NCBI GenBank assembly: GCA_036403155.1
Contig: DASWRM010000037.1
Location: forward strand, 124,001-188,000
DNA from: Gaiellales bacterium
GTDB lineage: Bacteria; Actinomycetota; Thermoleophilia; Gaiellales; JAICJC01
Direction of reading: 5' to 3'
Length of the DNA stretch: 64,000 nucleotides
The notes beneath the pieces were generated by a model, which was not told the origin of the DNA, did not search any database, and saw only the letters and a program-made list of their open reading frames with translations. Of the stretch, positions 1-6,897 are shown piece after piece. Position 1 is the stretch's first letter; the number at the start of each line of letters is the position of its first letter. The position numbers and the translations under genes are program-made.

Positions 1-387
1 GATCTGCTCGATCCACGTCGTCGAGGAGCGCCGCACGCTGGCCGCGAGCCGCTCGTCGAAGATGGAGCTGCGCCACATCTCGACCCACAGCACCCAGTCG
101 TCGCGGAAGACGGCGTCCGCGCCCGCGTAGATCAGCAGCAGCCGCCTGAGCCGGTCGACCGCGCTGGGGATGTCCGCGATCGCCTCCTCCGCCGCCTCGT
201 CCGCCTTGACGTCGGCATGCTCGAACGCCTGCATCAGCAGGTCGGCGCGCGTGTCGAAGTAGTAGTGCAGCAGCGCGCTGGACACGCCCGCCTCGCGGGC
301 GACGGTGCCCATGCGAAGGCCGTCCGCGCCCTCGCGGGCGATGACACGGCAGGTTGCGTCGAGGATCTCGGTCTTGCGGTCGGCCAT
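1..387 (-). CDS. TetR/AcrR-family transcriptional repressor (C-terminus cut by window edge)
   Basis: About 129 residues are visible, from the ATG at 387 to the window edge. The N-terminus MADRKTEILDATCRVIAREG and the following GLRMGTVAREAGVSSALLHY segment form the TetR helix-turn-helix, continuing into YYFDTRADLLMQAF. The ligand-binding half begins but runs off the window. The gene lies just downstream of the MIP channel gene on the same strand, with 83 bases between them. That gap holds its own promoter and a perfect 20-bp palindrome, so autorepression is likely. TetR proteins are dimeric repressors released by small ligands; the ligand cannot be predicted here. Confidence 0.93.
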   Translation of the reverse strand, partial: MADRKTEILDATCRVIAREGADGLRMGTVAREAGVSSALLHYYFDTRADLLMQAFEHADVKADEAAEEAIADIPSAVDRLRRLLLIYAGADAVFRDDWVLWVEMWRSSIFDERLAASVRRSSTTWIEQI

Positions 388-396
388 GGCGCGCGA

Positions 397-451
397 CTGA
401 CTGACTAGTCAGTCAGAGGCCCAGCATAGCGGACGAGGCGGCCCGCGTGAA
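397..451 (-). promoter_or_regulatory. TetR promoter and palindromic operator
   Basis: A perfect 20-bp palindrome (CTGACTGACTAGTCAGTCAG, 397-416) sits 9 bases upstream of the TetR start codon. Upstream of it on the minus strand are a -10 TATGCT (423-428) and, after a 17-base spacer, a weak -35 TTCACG (446-451). The expected transcription start falls at the edge of the palindrome, the arrangement of a self-repressing TetR gene. Operator identity is inferred from symmetry and position. Confidence 0.75.
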
Positions 452-470
452 GGCCTTACACCAGGCGCCG

Positions 471-1142
471 TTACTCCGTGCTGGCCGCTTCCGCGTCGCC
501 CTCGAGCTTCTCGGCGGGGAGCACGTACAGGAACGTGGCCGCTGCCGCGGCGGCGCCGAGCAGCTCCGCGATCACGTAGATCCAGATGTTGCTCCACTCG
601 AACAGGCCCGTGACCATGCCGCCGACGGCGATCGCCGGGTTGAACACCCCACCGGAGATACCACCGACCGCGAAGGCGCCGGCCACCACGGTGAACCCGA
701 TCGCCAGTCCGTAGAAGGAGTTGCCGAGCGTGCCCCGGGCGGTGGCAACGTGCAGGACCACCCACGCGAGTGCGAACGTGAACAGGAACTCGGCGACCAG
801 CATCTTTCCCGAGCTCGCGACCGGAGCGGCCGACTCACGCCCGCCGACCCAGCGGACGACGAGGCCCGCGAGCGCGGCCGCTATCACCTGCGTGGCCGCG
901 TAGGCCGCCCATTCGACGGGCGCCATCCTGCCTCGCACCAGCACCGCGGTGCTCACCGCGGGGTTGTAGTGCCCGCCGGAGACGTGACCGCCCGCGAACA
1001 CCATCACCATCAGCACTGCGCCGATCGCAAGCGGCGCCAGCGCGCCGGCGCCGGCCTTGTTGGTGACCATGCCAACGGTGAACATGAAGATGAACATTCC
1101 GATGAACTCGACGACGAGCTTGCGGTCAAGCGGATAGGTCAT
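471..1142 (-). CDS. MIP-family (aquaporin/glycerol-facilitator) membrane channel
   Basis: This 223-residue protein starts at the ATG at 1142, which has a GGGAGG ribosome site; the frame is open further upstream but without family similarity. It has the six hydrophobic segments and two half-helix NPA motifs of the MIP superfamily: GGHYNPAV (Asn60) and GGVFNPAI (Asn168). Such channels pass water or small neutral solutes across the inner membrane. In ordinary aquaporins the second NPA is followed by the selectivity-filter Arg (NPAR); here Ile171 takes that place, so the pore should be wider or less polar and the substrate may not be water. The neighbouring TetR gene may control it, but the visible operator lies downstream of this gene. 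Confidence 0.9.
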   Translation of the reverse strand: MTYPLDRKLVVEFIGMFIFMFTVGMVTNKAGAGALAPLAIGAVLMVMVFAGGHVSGGHYNPAVSTAVLVRGRMAPVEWAAYAATQVIAAALAGLVVRWVGGRESAAPVASSGKMLVAEFLFTFALAWVVLHVATARGTLGNSFYGLAIGFTVVAGAFAVGGISGGVFNPAIAVGGMVTGLFEWSNIWIYVIAELLGAAAAAATFLYVLPAEKLEGDAEAASTE

Positions 1143-1255
1143 GGTGGTCCTCCCACACGGTGCCAGTACGGCCGCAGCGGTTCGGCGGTGGCGCCACCCT
1201 AGCGTTCGCCCCGGTCGGCAGGACTTCCCGAGCCGCCCGCGAATTGGTGCTGTCC

Positions 1256-2092
1256 ATGCGTCGATTCCGACAGCTGCTCCTGCTTGCCCCGGCGGCGCTC
1301 GCGCTGGCAGGGCCGTCCTCGGCCCAGGCCGCGGGGCGCTACACCGTTCGCTGGGGCGATACGCTGACCTGGATCGCCCAGGCGCACCACGTGTCCCTCC
1401 AGCGGCTGGCACGGACGAACGGCATCGACCCGCTCGGGATCCTGGTCGAAGGCACCGTCCTGCGCATCCCCGGCCACCACGCGATGGAGACGCACGCCGA
1501 CGTCCTGCGCCGTGCACACGGGCGCCGCATCACCGTCGAGTGGGGCGACACGTTGAGCGGGATCGCCGCGCGGTACGGCACGACGTTCACCCACCTTGCC
1601 GAGATGAACGGGCTCGACCCGAACGGCGTGCTGCTGGCCGGCTCGACGCTGGTCGTGCCGCGCGGCCATGCGGCCGCGGCCGCGCCGCCGGCGAGCGCCG
1701 GATCGGCCGGCTTCGACGCCCAGCGCTCCATCGACCGCTGGTCGGCCCACTACGGCGTCGACCCGCACCTCGCGCGCGCGGTCGCCTGGATGGAGTCCGG
1801 CTACCACACGGGCGTCGTCTCGCCGGTCGGCGCCTGGGGTGTGATGCAGATCATGCCCGACACGTGGCGCTTCGTGGAGCGTTTGATCGGCCATCCGGTC
1901 GCGCGCACGCCGGACGGCAACGTCCGCATCGGCGTCGCCTACCTCCACCACCTGCTGAACGCCTTCGGCGGCAGCGAGCGCCTGGCTCTGGCCGCGTACT
2001 ACCAGGGGCCGGCCGGGGTGCGCCGCTACGGCGTCCTGCCCGTCAGCGAGATCTACATCGCGGACGTGCTCGCGCTCAGGGCGCGGATGTAG
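1256..2092 (+). CDS. Secreted LysM-repeat lytic transglycosylase
   Basis: 278 residues from ATG 1256; a GTG nine bases upstream is an alternative start. An N-terminal signal peptide (MRRFRQLLLLAPAALALAG, cleavage near SSAQA-AG) is followed by two LysM peptidoglycan-binding repeats (YTVRWGDTLTWIA and ITVEWGDTLSGIA, each ending in a VLRIPG or LVVPRG type strand). A C-terminal SLT domain contains AWMESGYHTGVVSPVGAWG and MQIMPDTW; the Glu in AWMESG is the expected catalytic acid. It should cleave the glycan strands of peptidoglycan outside the membrane. Its 3' end overlaps the convergent arsR-type gene by 17 bases. The 113 bases between it and the divergent MIP gene hold no clear operator. Confidence 0.93.
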   Translation: MRRFRQLLLLAPAALALAGPSSAQAAGRYTVRWGDTLTWIAQAHHVSLQRLARTNGIDPLGILVEGTVLRIPGHHAMETHADVLRRAHGRRITVEWGDTLSGIAARYGTTFTHLAEMNGLDPNGVLLAGSTLVVPRGHAAAAAPPASAGSAGFDAQRSIDRWSAHYGVDPHLARAVAWMESGYHTGVVSPVGAWGVMQIMPDTWRFVERLIGHPVARTPDGNVRIGVAYLHHLLNAFGGSERLALAAYYQGPAGVRRYGVLPVSEIYIADVLALRARM

Positions 2093-2423
2093 CCGACCGC
2101 AGGGCGCCGGCCCGCGCATCGAGGTGCGACAGCACCGACGCGCACACCGCGTCGCACAGCTCGAACACCCGCTCGTCGGCGACGGCGTAGTAGCACCGCA
2201 GCCCCTCGCGGCGTCGCCGCAGCAGGCCGCCGTCGGCAAGCAGCGTCAGGTGCTTCGAGGCGTTGGCCTGGGTACACCCGAGATCGGCGGCGAGGGCGCC
2301 CACCGAGCGCTCGCCGTCGCGCAGCAGGTCCATCAGCAGCAGCCGCGTGGGATCGCCGAGCAGGCGGAACCGGTCGGCTACCGTGCGGGCATACTCAGCT
2401 GGAAGCGGGTGGGGAAGCGCCAT
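2076..2423 (-). CDS. ArsR-family winged-helix repressor
   Basis: 115 residues from ATG 2423; an ATG at 2432 would add three residues (MAQ). I prefer 2423 because a TACGAT hexamer ends 7 bases before it, the leaderless spacing seen repeatedly in this window. The core is a canonical ArsR winged helix: FRLLGDPTRLLLMDLL, then the recognition helix GCTQANASKHLTLLADGGLL and the wing RRREGLRCYYAVAD. The classic metal-binding CxC of ArsR is absent. Cysteines occur at the start of the recognition helix (GCTQA), in the wing (LRCYY) and in the C-terminal helix (LCDAVCAS), so thiol or metal sensing is possible. It is divergent from thioredoxin with a shared dyad between them. Confidence 0.92.
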   Translation of the reverse strand: MALPHPLPAEYARTVADRFRLLGDPTRLLLMDLLRDGERSVGALAADLGCTQANASKHLTLLADGGLLRRRREGLRCYYAVADERVFELCDAVCASVLSHLDARAGALRSATSAP

Positions 2424-2430
2424 TTGCGCC

Positions 2431-2436
2431 ATCGTA
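2431..2436 (-). promoter_or_regulatory. -10 element TACGAT of arsR-type gene (leaderless)
   Basis: TACGAT on the minus strand lies 7 bases before the ATG at 2423. The corresponding -35 region, 17 bases upstream, falls at the edge of the TGTAAC dyad. Confidence 0.6.
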
Positions 2437-2451
2437 GCGCATATGCAACTA

Positions 2452-2469
2452 TGTAACCAGCCAGTTACA
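2452..2469. promoter_or_regulatory. Putative ArsR operator between arsR-type gene and thioredoxin
   Basis: Inverted repeat TGTAAC-6-GTTACA in the divergent region. It abuts the predicted -35 of the repressor gene and lies 15 bases before the thioredoxin ATG, so one bound dimer could control both directions. Assignment rests on symmetry and position. Confidence 0.65.
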
Positions 2470-2484
2470 CAGTCAGGAGACGAG

Positions 2485-2829
2485 ATGTCAGCAGCCATCG
2501 AGATCACGAAGGACAACTTCAAGAGCGAGGTGCTCGAGTCCGAGCTACCCGTTCTGCTCGACCTCTGGGCCGCGTGGTGCGGTCCCTGCCGCCTGGTCGC
2601 GCCGGTCGTGGACGAGCTCGCCACCGAGTACGCCGGCCGCATCAAGGTCGGCAAGATCGACGTCGACGAGCAGCCCGAGCTGCAGGAGGCCTTCCAGGCC
2701 CTCAGCATCCCGACCATCGTGCTCGTGAAGGACGGCAGCGTGGTCGCCAAGGCCGTCGGCGCGCGGCCCAAGGCCGCACTCGCGGCCGCGCTCGAGCTCG
2801 ACCAGCACGCGCCCGCAGCGGCAGCCTGA
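2485..2829 (+). CDS. trxA: Thioredoxin
   Basis: 114 residues from ATG 2485, preceded by a CAGGAGA ribosome site. It is a single thioredoxin fold with the active site WAAWCGPC (Cys32 and Cys35), the buried KIDVDEQ strand and the cis-Pro loop SIPTIVLVKDG. It reduces disulfides in cytoplasmic proteins using electrons from thioredoxin reductase, which is not encoded in this window. The Ala-rich C-terminal tail after ALELDQ is dispensable sequence. It is divergent from an ArsR-type regulator, with an 18-bp dyad between them, so expression is likely controlled by that regulator; a strong terminator follows at once, making it monocistronic. Confidence 0.95.
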   Translation: MSAAIEITKDNFKSEVLESELPVLLDLWAAWCGPCRLVAPVVDELATEYAGRIKVGKIDVDEQPELQEAFQALSIPTIVLVKDGSVVAKAVGARPKAALAAALELDQHAPAAAA

Positions 2830-2838
2830 CATCGCACC

Positions 2839-2872
2839 GGGTGCGGGGCCCCGCCCCCACGGCCCCGCACCC
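2839..2872 (+). terminator. Strong GC hairpin after thioredoxin
   Basis: A perfect 12-bp stem GGGTGCGGGGCC / GGCCCCGCACCC with a 10-base loop, just after the thioredoxin stop. There is no T-run, which is common for terminators in GC-rich actinobacteria. Confidence 0.75.
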
Positions 2873-2884
2873 CGGACCTGCCAG

Positions 2885-2890
2885 TAGCAT
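2885..2890 (+). promoter_or_regulatory. -10 element TAGCAT of the debranching-enzyme gene (leaderless)
   Basis: TAGCAT ends exactly 6 bases before the ATG at 2897, so transcription should begin at or next to the start codon. No Shine-Dalgarno sequence is present. Confidence 0.65.
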
Positions 2891-2896
2891 GCCGTG

Positions 2897-4981
2897 ATGC
2901 TGACGGTGCTCGAGGGCAACAACTTTCTCGTGGCGGACGACCACGGGGACGTCGGCACCGGCTCGCAGGGGCTCTACTACAACGACACCAGGTACCTGTC
3001 CGCCTGGCGCCTGCTGCTGAACGGCGAGCAGCCGCAGCTGCTCAGCTCCGGCACCGTCGACTACTACTCGGCCGCCGTCTTCCTCCAGAACCCGACCACG
3101 CCGACCATGCCGGCGGGCTCCGTGTCGCTGATCCGCGATCTCTTCGTGGGCGAGGGCGGCATGCAGAACGGCCTGCATGTCGAGAACCACCTGCTCGATC
3201 CGGTCGAGCTGCAGCTGCGCCTCGAGTTCGACTTCGACTTCCTCGACCTGTTCGAGGTCAAGGCCCGCGAGTACCGCGAGGAGGATCTGGTGTTCACCGG
3301 GCGCACCGAGCCGGACGCGCGCGTCGAGACCGAGCGCGACGACCGCGAGAACTCCTGGTCGTTCCGGCTGCGAAACGGGCCGTTCCGCCCGCAGGCGCTC
3401 GTGTGGGTGTCCGAGCGCGGCGAGAGCGGCGACCGGTCGATCACGCACCGCATCCGCCTCGAGCCGGGTGAGACGTGGGAGACGCGGGCAAACGTCGTGC
3501 TGCTGGGCGGGGACGAACAGCGCCGCTCGCGCTACACCAGCTTCTACTTCGGGCAGGAGCGCGTGCGCGTGGCGGAGTCCATGCGCTCGTGGCGGCTGCA
3601 CGCGCCCGAGCTCGTGACCGACTGGGAGGACCTGCGGAACACCTACCACCGCACCCTCGCCGATCTCGCCGCCCTGCGCATGCGCCCGCGGCAGGGCCCG
3701 GTGCAGCTGCGCGACCTGCCGGCGGCCGGCCTGCCCTGGTTCATGACGGTGTTCGGCCGGGACACCCTGATCACCAGCTACCAGACCATGCTGCTGGGCT
3801 CCACGCTCGCCTCCGGCACGCTCGAGGCGCTGTCCGCCCTCCAGGCCAGCGCCCGCGACGACACGCGCGACAGCGAGCCGGGCAAGATCGTCCACGAGGT
3901 GCGCGTGGGCCGGATCGCGGCGGAGGGCGGCGCGTTCCCGTACTACGGCAGCGTCGATTCCACGCTGCTGTTCCTGATCGTGCTCTCCGAGCTCTACCGC
4001 TGGACGGGCGACGTGGATCTGGTCGCGGCGCTCCGCGAGCCGGCGATGCGCGCGCTCTCGTGGATGCGGGAGGAGGGCGACCTGGACGGAGACGGCTACA
4101 TCGAGTACCAGCGGCGCTCGAAGCACGGGCTCGAGTCGCAGTCCTGGAAGGACTCGTGGGACTCGATGCGATTCCACGACGGCACGGTCGCGCGGACGCC
4201 GATCGCCACCGCGGAGGTACAGGGCTATGCGTACGACGCTCGTCTCCGCACGGCCGAGCTGGCCCGCGTTGTCTGGCACGACGATGCTCTGGCGGTCGAG
4301 CTCGAGTCCGAGGCGGCAGGCCTGCGCGAGCAGTTCAACCGCGACTTCTTCCGCGAGGCGGGGTCGGATGGCTTCTACGTGCTCGGGCTCGACCACACCA
4401 AGCGCCAGATCGACTCGCTGTGCTCGAACATCGGCCATCTGCTCTGGAGCGGCATCGTCGACGAGCGGCGCGCGGCGACGATCGCCGAGCAGCTGATGTC
4501 GCCCCAGATGAACTCCGGCTGGGGCGTCCGCACGATGTCCGACGGCGCCCGGGGGTTCAACCCGATCGGCTACCACACCGGCACGGTGTGGCCGCACGAC
4601 AACAGCCTGGTCGTGGCGGGGCTCGTCCGGTACGGCTACCGCCAGTACGCCAACCGCATCGCCGTCTCGATGCTGACGGCGGCCCGCCACTTCGAGTACC
4701 GGCTGCCGGAGGTGTTCGCCGGCTACACACGCGAGATGACGCCGTTCCCCGTGGCCTATCCGACGGCGTGCTCGCCGCAGGCGTGGGCGACCGGAGCGCC
4801 GGTCATGTTCCTCACGTCCATGCTCGGCCTGCGCCCCGATCCGCAGACGGGGCGCCTGCACGCCGACGCGGTGCTCCCGGAGGCCTGCCAGCGCCTCGAG
4901 CTGCGCGGTGTCCCCGCTCTCGGCCGCCGGTTCGACATCACCGTGCGGGGCGGCCACGCCGAGGTGCGCGAAAGCGCGTAG
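2897..4981 (+). CDS. Glycogen-debranching-type amylo-alpha-1,6-glucosidase
   Basis: 694 residues from ATG 2897; an immediately preceding GTG is also in frame, but the TAGCAT hexamer 6 bases upstream favours the ATG. Residues ~1-200 form the beta-rich debranching-enzyme N-terminal domain (LEGNNFLVADDHGDVGTGSQ, GLYYNDTRYLSAWRLLLNG). Residues ~240-690 form an (alpha/alpha)6-barrel glucosidase domain with PWFMTVFGRDTLITSYQTM, a DGDGYIEYQRRS loop and YHTGTVWPHDNSLVVAGL near the C-terminus. The family is expected to hydrolyse alpha-1,6 branches of glycogen or related oligosaccharides in the cytoplasm. No glg or mal genes lie nearby, so substrate is inferred from family only. It ends in a convergent terminator shared with thrC. 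Confidence 0.88.
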   Translation: MLTVLEGNNFLVADDHGDVGTGSQGLYYNDTRYLSAWRLLLNGEQPQLLSSGTVDYYSAAVFLQNPTTPTMPAGSVSLIRDLFVGEGGMQNGLHVENHLLDPVELQLRLEFDFDFLDLFEVKAREYREEDLVFTGRTEPDARVETERDDRENSWSFRLRNGPFRPQALVWVSERGESGDRSITHRIRLEPGETWETRANVVLLGGDEQRRSRYTSFYFGQERVRVAESMRSWRLHAPELVTDWEDLRNTYHRTLADLAALRMRPRQGPVQLRDLPAAGLPWFMTVFGRDTLITSYQTMLLGSTLASGTLEALSALQASARDDTRDSEPGKIVHEVRVGRIAAEGGAFPYYGSVDSTLLFLIVLSELYRWTGDVDLVAALREPAMRALSWMREEGDLDGDGYIEYQRRSKHGLESQSWKDSWDSMRFHDGTVARTPIATAEVQGYAYDARLRTAELARVVWHDDALAVELESEAAGLREQFNRDFFREAGSDGFYVLGLDHTKRQIDSLCSNIGHLLWSGIVDERRAATIAEQLMSPQMNSGWGVRTMSDGARGFNPIGYHTGTVWPHDNSLVVAGLVRYGYRQYANRIAVSMLTAARHFEYRLPEVFAGYTREMTPFPVAYPTACSPQAWATGAPVMFLTSMLGLRPDPQTGRLHADAVLPEACQRLELRGVPALGRRFDITVRGGHAEVRESA

Positions 4982-5062
4982 CGCCGGCTCACCGGTTCCG
5001 GGGAGGGCCGACCACCGCGCGCGTGAGGCACGGGCGGTCGGAGCGCCCGATCACATGTCTGC

Positions 5063-5095
5063 GGGCCGTACCACCAGCCGCCGGTGGTGCGGCCC
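5063..5095. terminator. Bidirectional terminator between debranching enzyme and thrC
   Basis: 13-base arms GGGCCGTACCACC / GGTGGTGCGGCCC with one mismatched pair and a 7-base loop, followed by GTTTG. It sits between the ends of two convergent genes. Confidence 0.8.
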
Positions 5096-5110
5096 GTTTG
5101 GCGCCGGCCG

Positions 5111-6346
5111 TCAGGCGGAGGCGCCGGCCGTCGCCAGCGCTGCGTCGACCTCGTCCGGGTCGGGTGCGACCGAGATCGTCTCGACCGACGGCTCGACGGC
5201 ATCGATCGTCTTCAACCCGTCACCGGTGATGTAGAGGACGACCGTCTCGCCGGCGCCGATCTCGCCACGCTCGGCGAGGCGCGCAAGCACCGCCGTCGTG
5301 ACCCCGCCCGCCGTCTCCGTGAAGATGCCGGTCGTGCGGGCCAGCAGGCGGATGCCCTCGACGATCTCGTCGTCCGGTACCGCCTCGATCGACCCGCCGG
5401 TGCGCCGCGCGACGTCGAGCGCGTAGACGCCGTCCGCGGGGCTGCCGATCGCCAGCGACTTCGCGATGCCGGTCGGCTTGACGGGGATCACCTCGTCGGC
5501 ACCGGCGGCGAAGGCGGTCGCGACAGGCGCGCATCCCGCCCCCTGCGACCCGTGCATGGCGGGCGCGGGGCCCGCAGGGAGCAGCCCGGCGGCGCGTCCC
5601 TCCTCGAACCCCTGCAGGATCTTCGTGTAGAGCGATCCGGATGCGATCGGCGCGACGACCCTGTCGGGCACGCGCCAGCCGAGCTGCTCCGCCGTCTCCA
5701 GGGCGATGGTCTTCGACCCCTCCGCGTAGTACGCGCGCATGTTCACGTTGACGAACGCCCAGGGCCGGTCATAGCTGAGCTCGGAGCAGAGGCGGTTCAC
5801 GTCGTCGTACGTGCCGTCGACGGCGAACACGGTGGCGCCGTACGCCGCCGCGGCGATGATCTTCTCCCGCTCGAGGTCACCCGGCACGAAGATGTACGTC
5901 GGCAGGCCGAGCGCCGCTCCCGCCGCGGCCGTGGCGCCGGCCAGGTTGCCCGTCGAGGCACAGGCGAGCGCCTCGAACCCGAGTTCGACCGACTTCGCGG
6001 CCGCGACGGCCACGACCCGGTCCTTGAACGAGTGCGTGGGGTTCGACGTCTCGGTCTTGACGTACAGCCGGCACGAAAGCCCCAGCTCGGCGGCCAGGCG
6101 ATCGGCAGGGATCAGCGGCGAGTTGCCAACGGGCAGACCGCGTGCCGGCGTGTCGACCGGCAGGAAGGCGGACCAGCGCCAGAGCGTCGCGGGGCCCTCG
6201 GCGATCTGCTCGCGCGTGACTCCGGCCGCGATGGCGGCGCGGTCGTAGGCCGCCTCGAGCGGGCCGAAGCAGCGGTCGCAGGCGAAACGCGCGTCGAGCG
6301 GGTGCTCGGCCCCACAGCCCTTACAGACCAGATGCGTTGCGTACAT
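5111..6346 (-). CDS. thrC: Threonine synthase
   Basis: 411 residues from ATG 6346. It converts O-phospho-L-homoserine to threonine using PLP. An N-terminal zinc-ribbon-like segment has Cys8, Cys11, Cys23 and Cys26 (CKGC and CDRC). The fold-type-II PLP core follows: NPTHSFKDR with PLP-binding Lys108, the phosphate loop ASTGNLAGATAA, and IFVPGDLEREK. The overall arrangement is that of the plant/archaeal-like class of bacterial ThrC. Its mRNA carries a SAM-I riboswitch, so threonine synthesis from the aspartate-family branch point is tied to the methionine/SAM pool. It is convergent with the debranching enzyme and divergent from a small membrane protein gene. No homoserine kinase or dehydrogenase is visible here. 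Confidence 0.97.
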   Translation of the reverse strand: MYATHLVCKGCGAEHPLDARFACDRCFGPLEAAYDRAAIAAGVTREQIAEGPATLWRWSAFLPVDTPARGLPVGNSPLIPADRLAAELGLSCRLYVKTETSNPTHSFKDRVVAVAAAKSVELGFEALACASTGNLAGATAAAGAALGLPTYIFVPGDLEREKIIAAAAYGATVFAVDGTYDDVNRLCSELSYDRPWAFVNVNMRAYYAEGSKTIALETAEQLGWRVPDRVVAPIASGSLYTKILQGFEEGRAAGLLPAGPAPAMHGSQGAGCAPVATAFAAGADEVIPVKPTGIAKSLAIGSPADGVYALDVARRTGGSIEAVPDDEIVEGIRLLARTTGIFTETAGGVTTAVLARLAERGEIGAGETVVLYITGDGLKTIDAVEPSVETISVAPDPDEVDAALATAGASA

Positions 6347-6349
6347 GTC

Positions 6350-6501
6350 AGTCTCCCGGAATGGGCCGAGCGATCGGCCGGTTCACATCTTTCGAGGCGG
6401 TCGCCTCGCCGGACGTGGCACCGTTCCCGCTGTCGCGGTGCGGTTGCCGAGGCTTCACAGGGCCGGTCCCTCCGCCTCTCTGGATGCGTTGCCGGGAAAC
6501 C
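6350..6501 (-). promoter_or_regulatory. Translational expression platform of the thrC SAM riboswitch
   Basis: The 10 bases just upstream of the aptamer (minus strand GGTTTCCCGG, 6492-6501) can pair with CCGGGAGACT (6350-6359), which contains the thrC ribosome-binding site, using eight Watson-Crick and two G-U pairs. This helix would close around aptamer stem P1, with a small hairpin GGCCGA-TCGC-TCGGCC (6364-6379) looped out. SAM binding, by stabilising P1, should favour the helix and hide the Shine-Dalgarno site. The pairing is read from the sequence; the switching direction is inferred. Confidence 0.7.
6384..6488 (-). ncRNA. SAM-I (S-box) riboswitch upstream of thrC
   Basis: Reading the minus strand from 6488, the transcript has P1 (CGCATC pairing with GATGTG at 6384-6389) and the S-box core TCCAGAGAGGCGGAGGGACC followed by GGCCCTGTGAAGCCTCGGCA and ACC. 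The second conserved block GGTGCCACGTCCGGCGAGGC and the P4 hairpin then lead to GAAAGATGTG. These are the near-invariant SAM-I elements: kink-turn, GGAGGGA...GGCCC P2, GAAGCC..GGCAACC P3/pseudoknot and GGTGC..A..TCC. The aptamer binds S-adenosylmethionine. It ends about 38 bases before the thrC start, leaving room for a translational platform. Confidence 0.96.
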
Positions 6502-6582
6502 CCGACGTCTGCTGGTTCAGTGGCCACATCGTAGTGAACGCCGCGCGGGGTGGTCAACGCGGAACCGCCGGGGGACGAGCGC

Positions 6583-6588
6583 TACCGT
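6583..6588 (+). promoter_or_regulatory. -10 element TACCGT of the small membrane protein gene
   Basis: TACCGT ends 9 bases before the GTG at 6598. This supports 6598 rather than the in-frame GTG at 6550 as the start. Confidence 0.45.
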
Positions 6589-6597
6589 TCACCACAG

Positions 6598-6894
6598 GTG
6601 GAACCGCTGCTGGAGTATGGCCTTCCGGCGATCGCGATCGCCGCCCTCCCCGCCTCGGTGCTGTGGGCGCGCACCGTGCAGCGCCGCCGCGAGTCGGCCG
6701 AGTGGCGGGTCGCGATCCGCTCGACGCCGCACGGCGCGGTCGTCGAGCTGGTCCGCCCGGGTGAGCACAGCCAGCGGATCGCCCGCCTCGATCCCGCCGA
6801 CGAGGACTTCTCGACGAAGCTCGAGGACGCGCGCCATGCGGCGCTCGAGCGCGCCGTCGCGCTGAACGTTGCCCGGCGCGGCCTCGACCGCTGA
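6598..6894 (+). CDS. Small single-pass membrane protein of unknown function
   Basis: 98 residues if translation starts at GTG 6598; an upstream in-frame GTG at 6550 would give 114. The N-terminus holds one hydrophobic helix (YGLPAIAIAALPASVLWA) followed by a basic RTVQRRR stop-transfer segment. A soluble ~70-residue domain then has a strand-rich half (EWRVAIRSTPHGAVVELVRP) and an acidic/helical half (DEDFSTKLEDARHAALERAV). I do not recognise the family. It is divergent from thrC and convergent, with a 3-base gap, with the sulfite/nitrite reductase gene. The codon usage matches its neighbours, so it looks like a real gene. Confidence 0.65.
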   Translation: MEPLLEYGLPAIAIAALPASVLWARTVQRRRESAEWRVAIRSTPHGAVVELVRPGEHSQRIARLDPADEDFSTKLEDARHAALERAVALNVARRGLDR

Positions 6895-6897
6895 CCC

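Noticed and set aside
2702-4957. Long minus-strand open frame opposite the debranching enzyme
   Set aside because: It is a GC-rich antisense frame with low-complexity Arg/Gly/His/Val composition and no domain; the plus-strand protein is clearly real.
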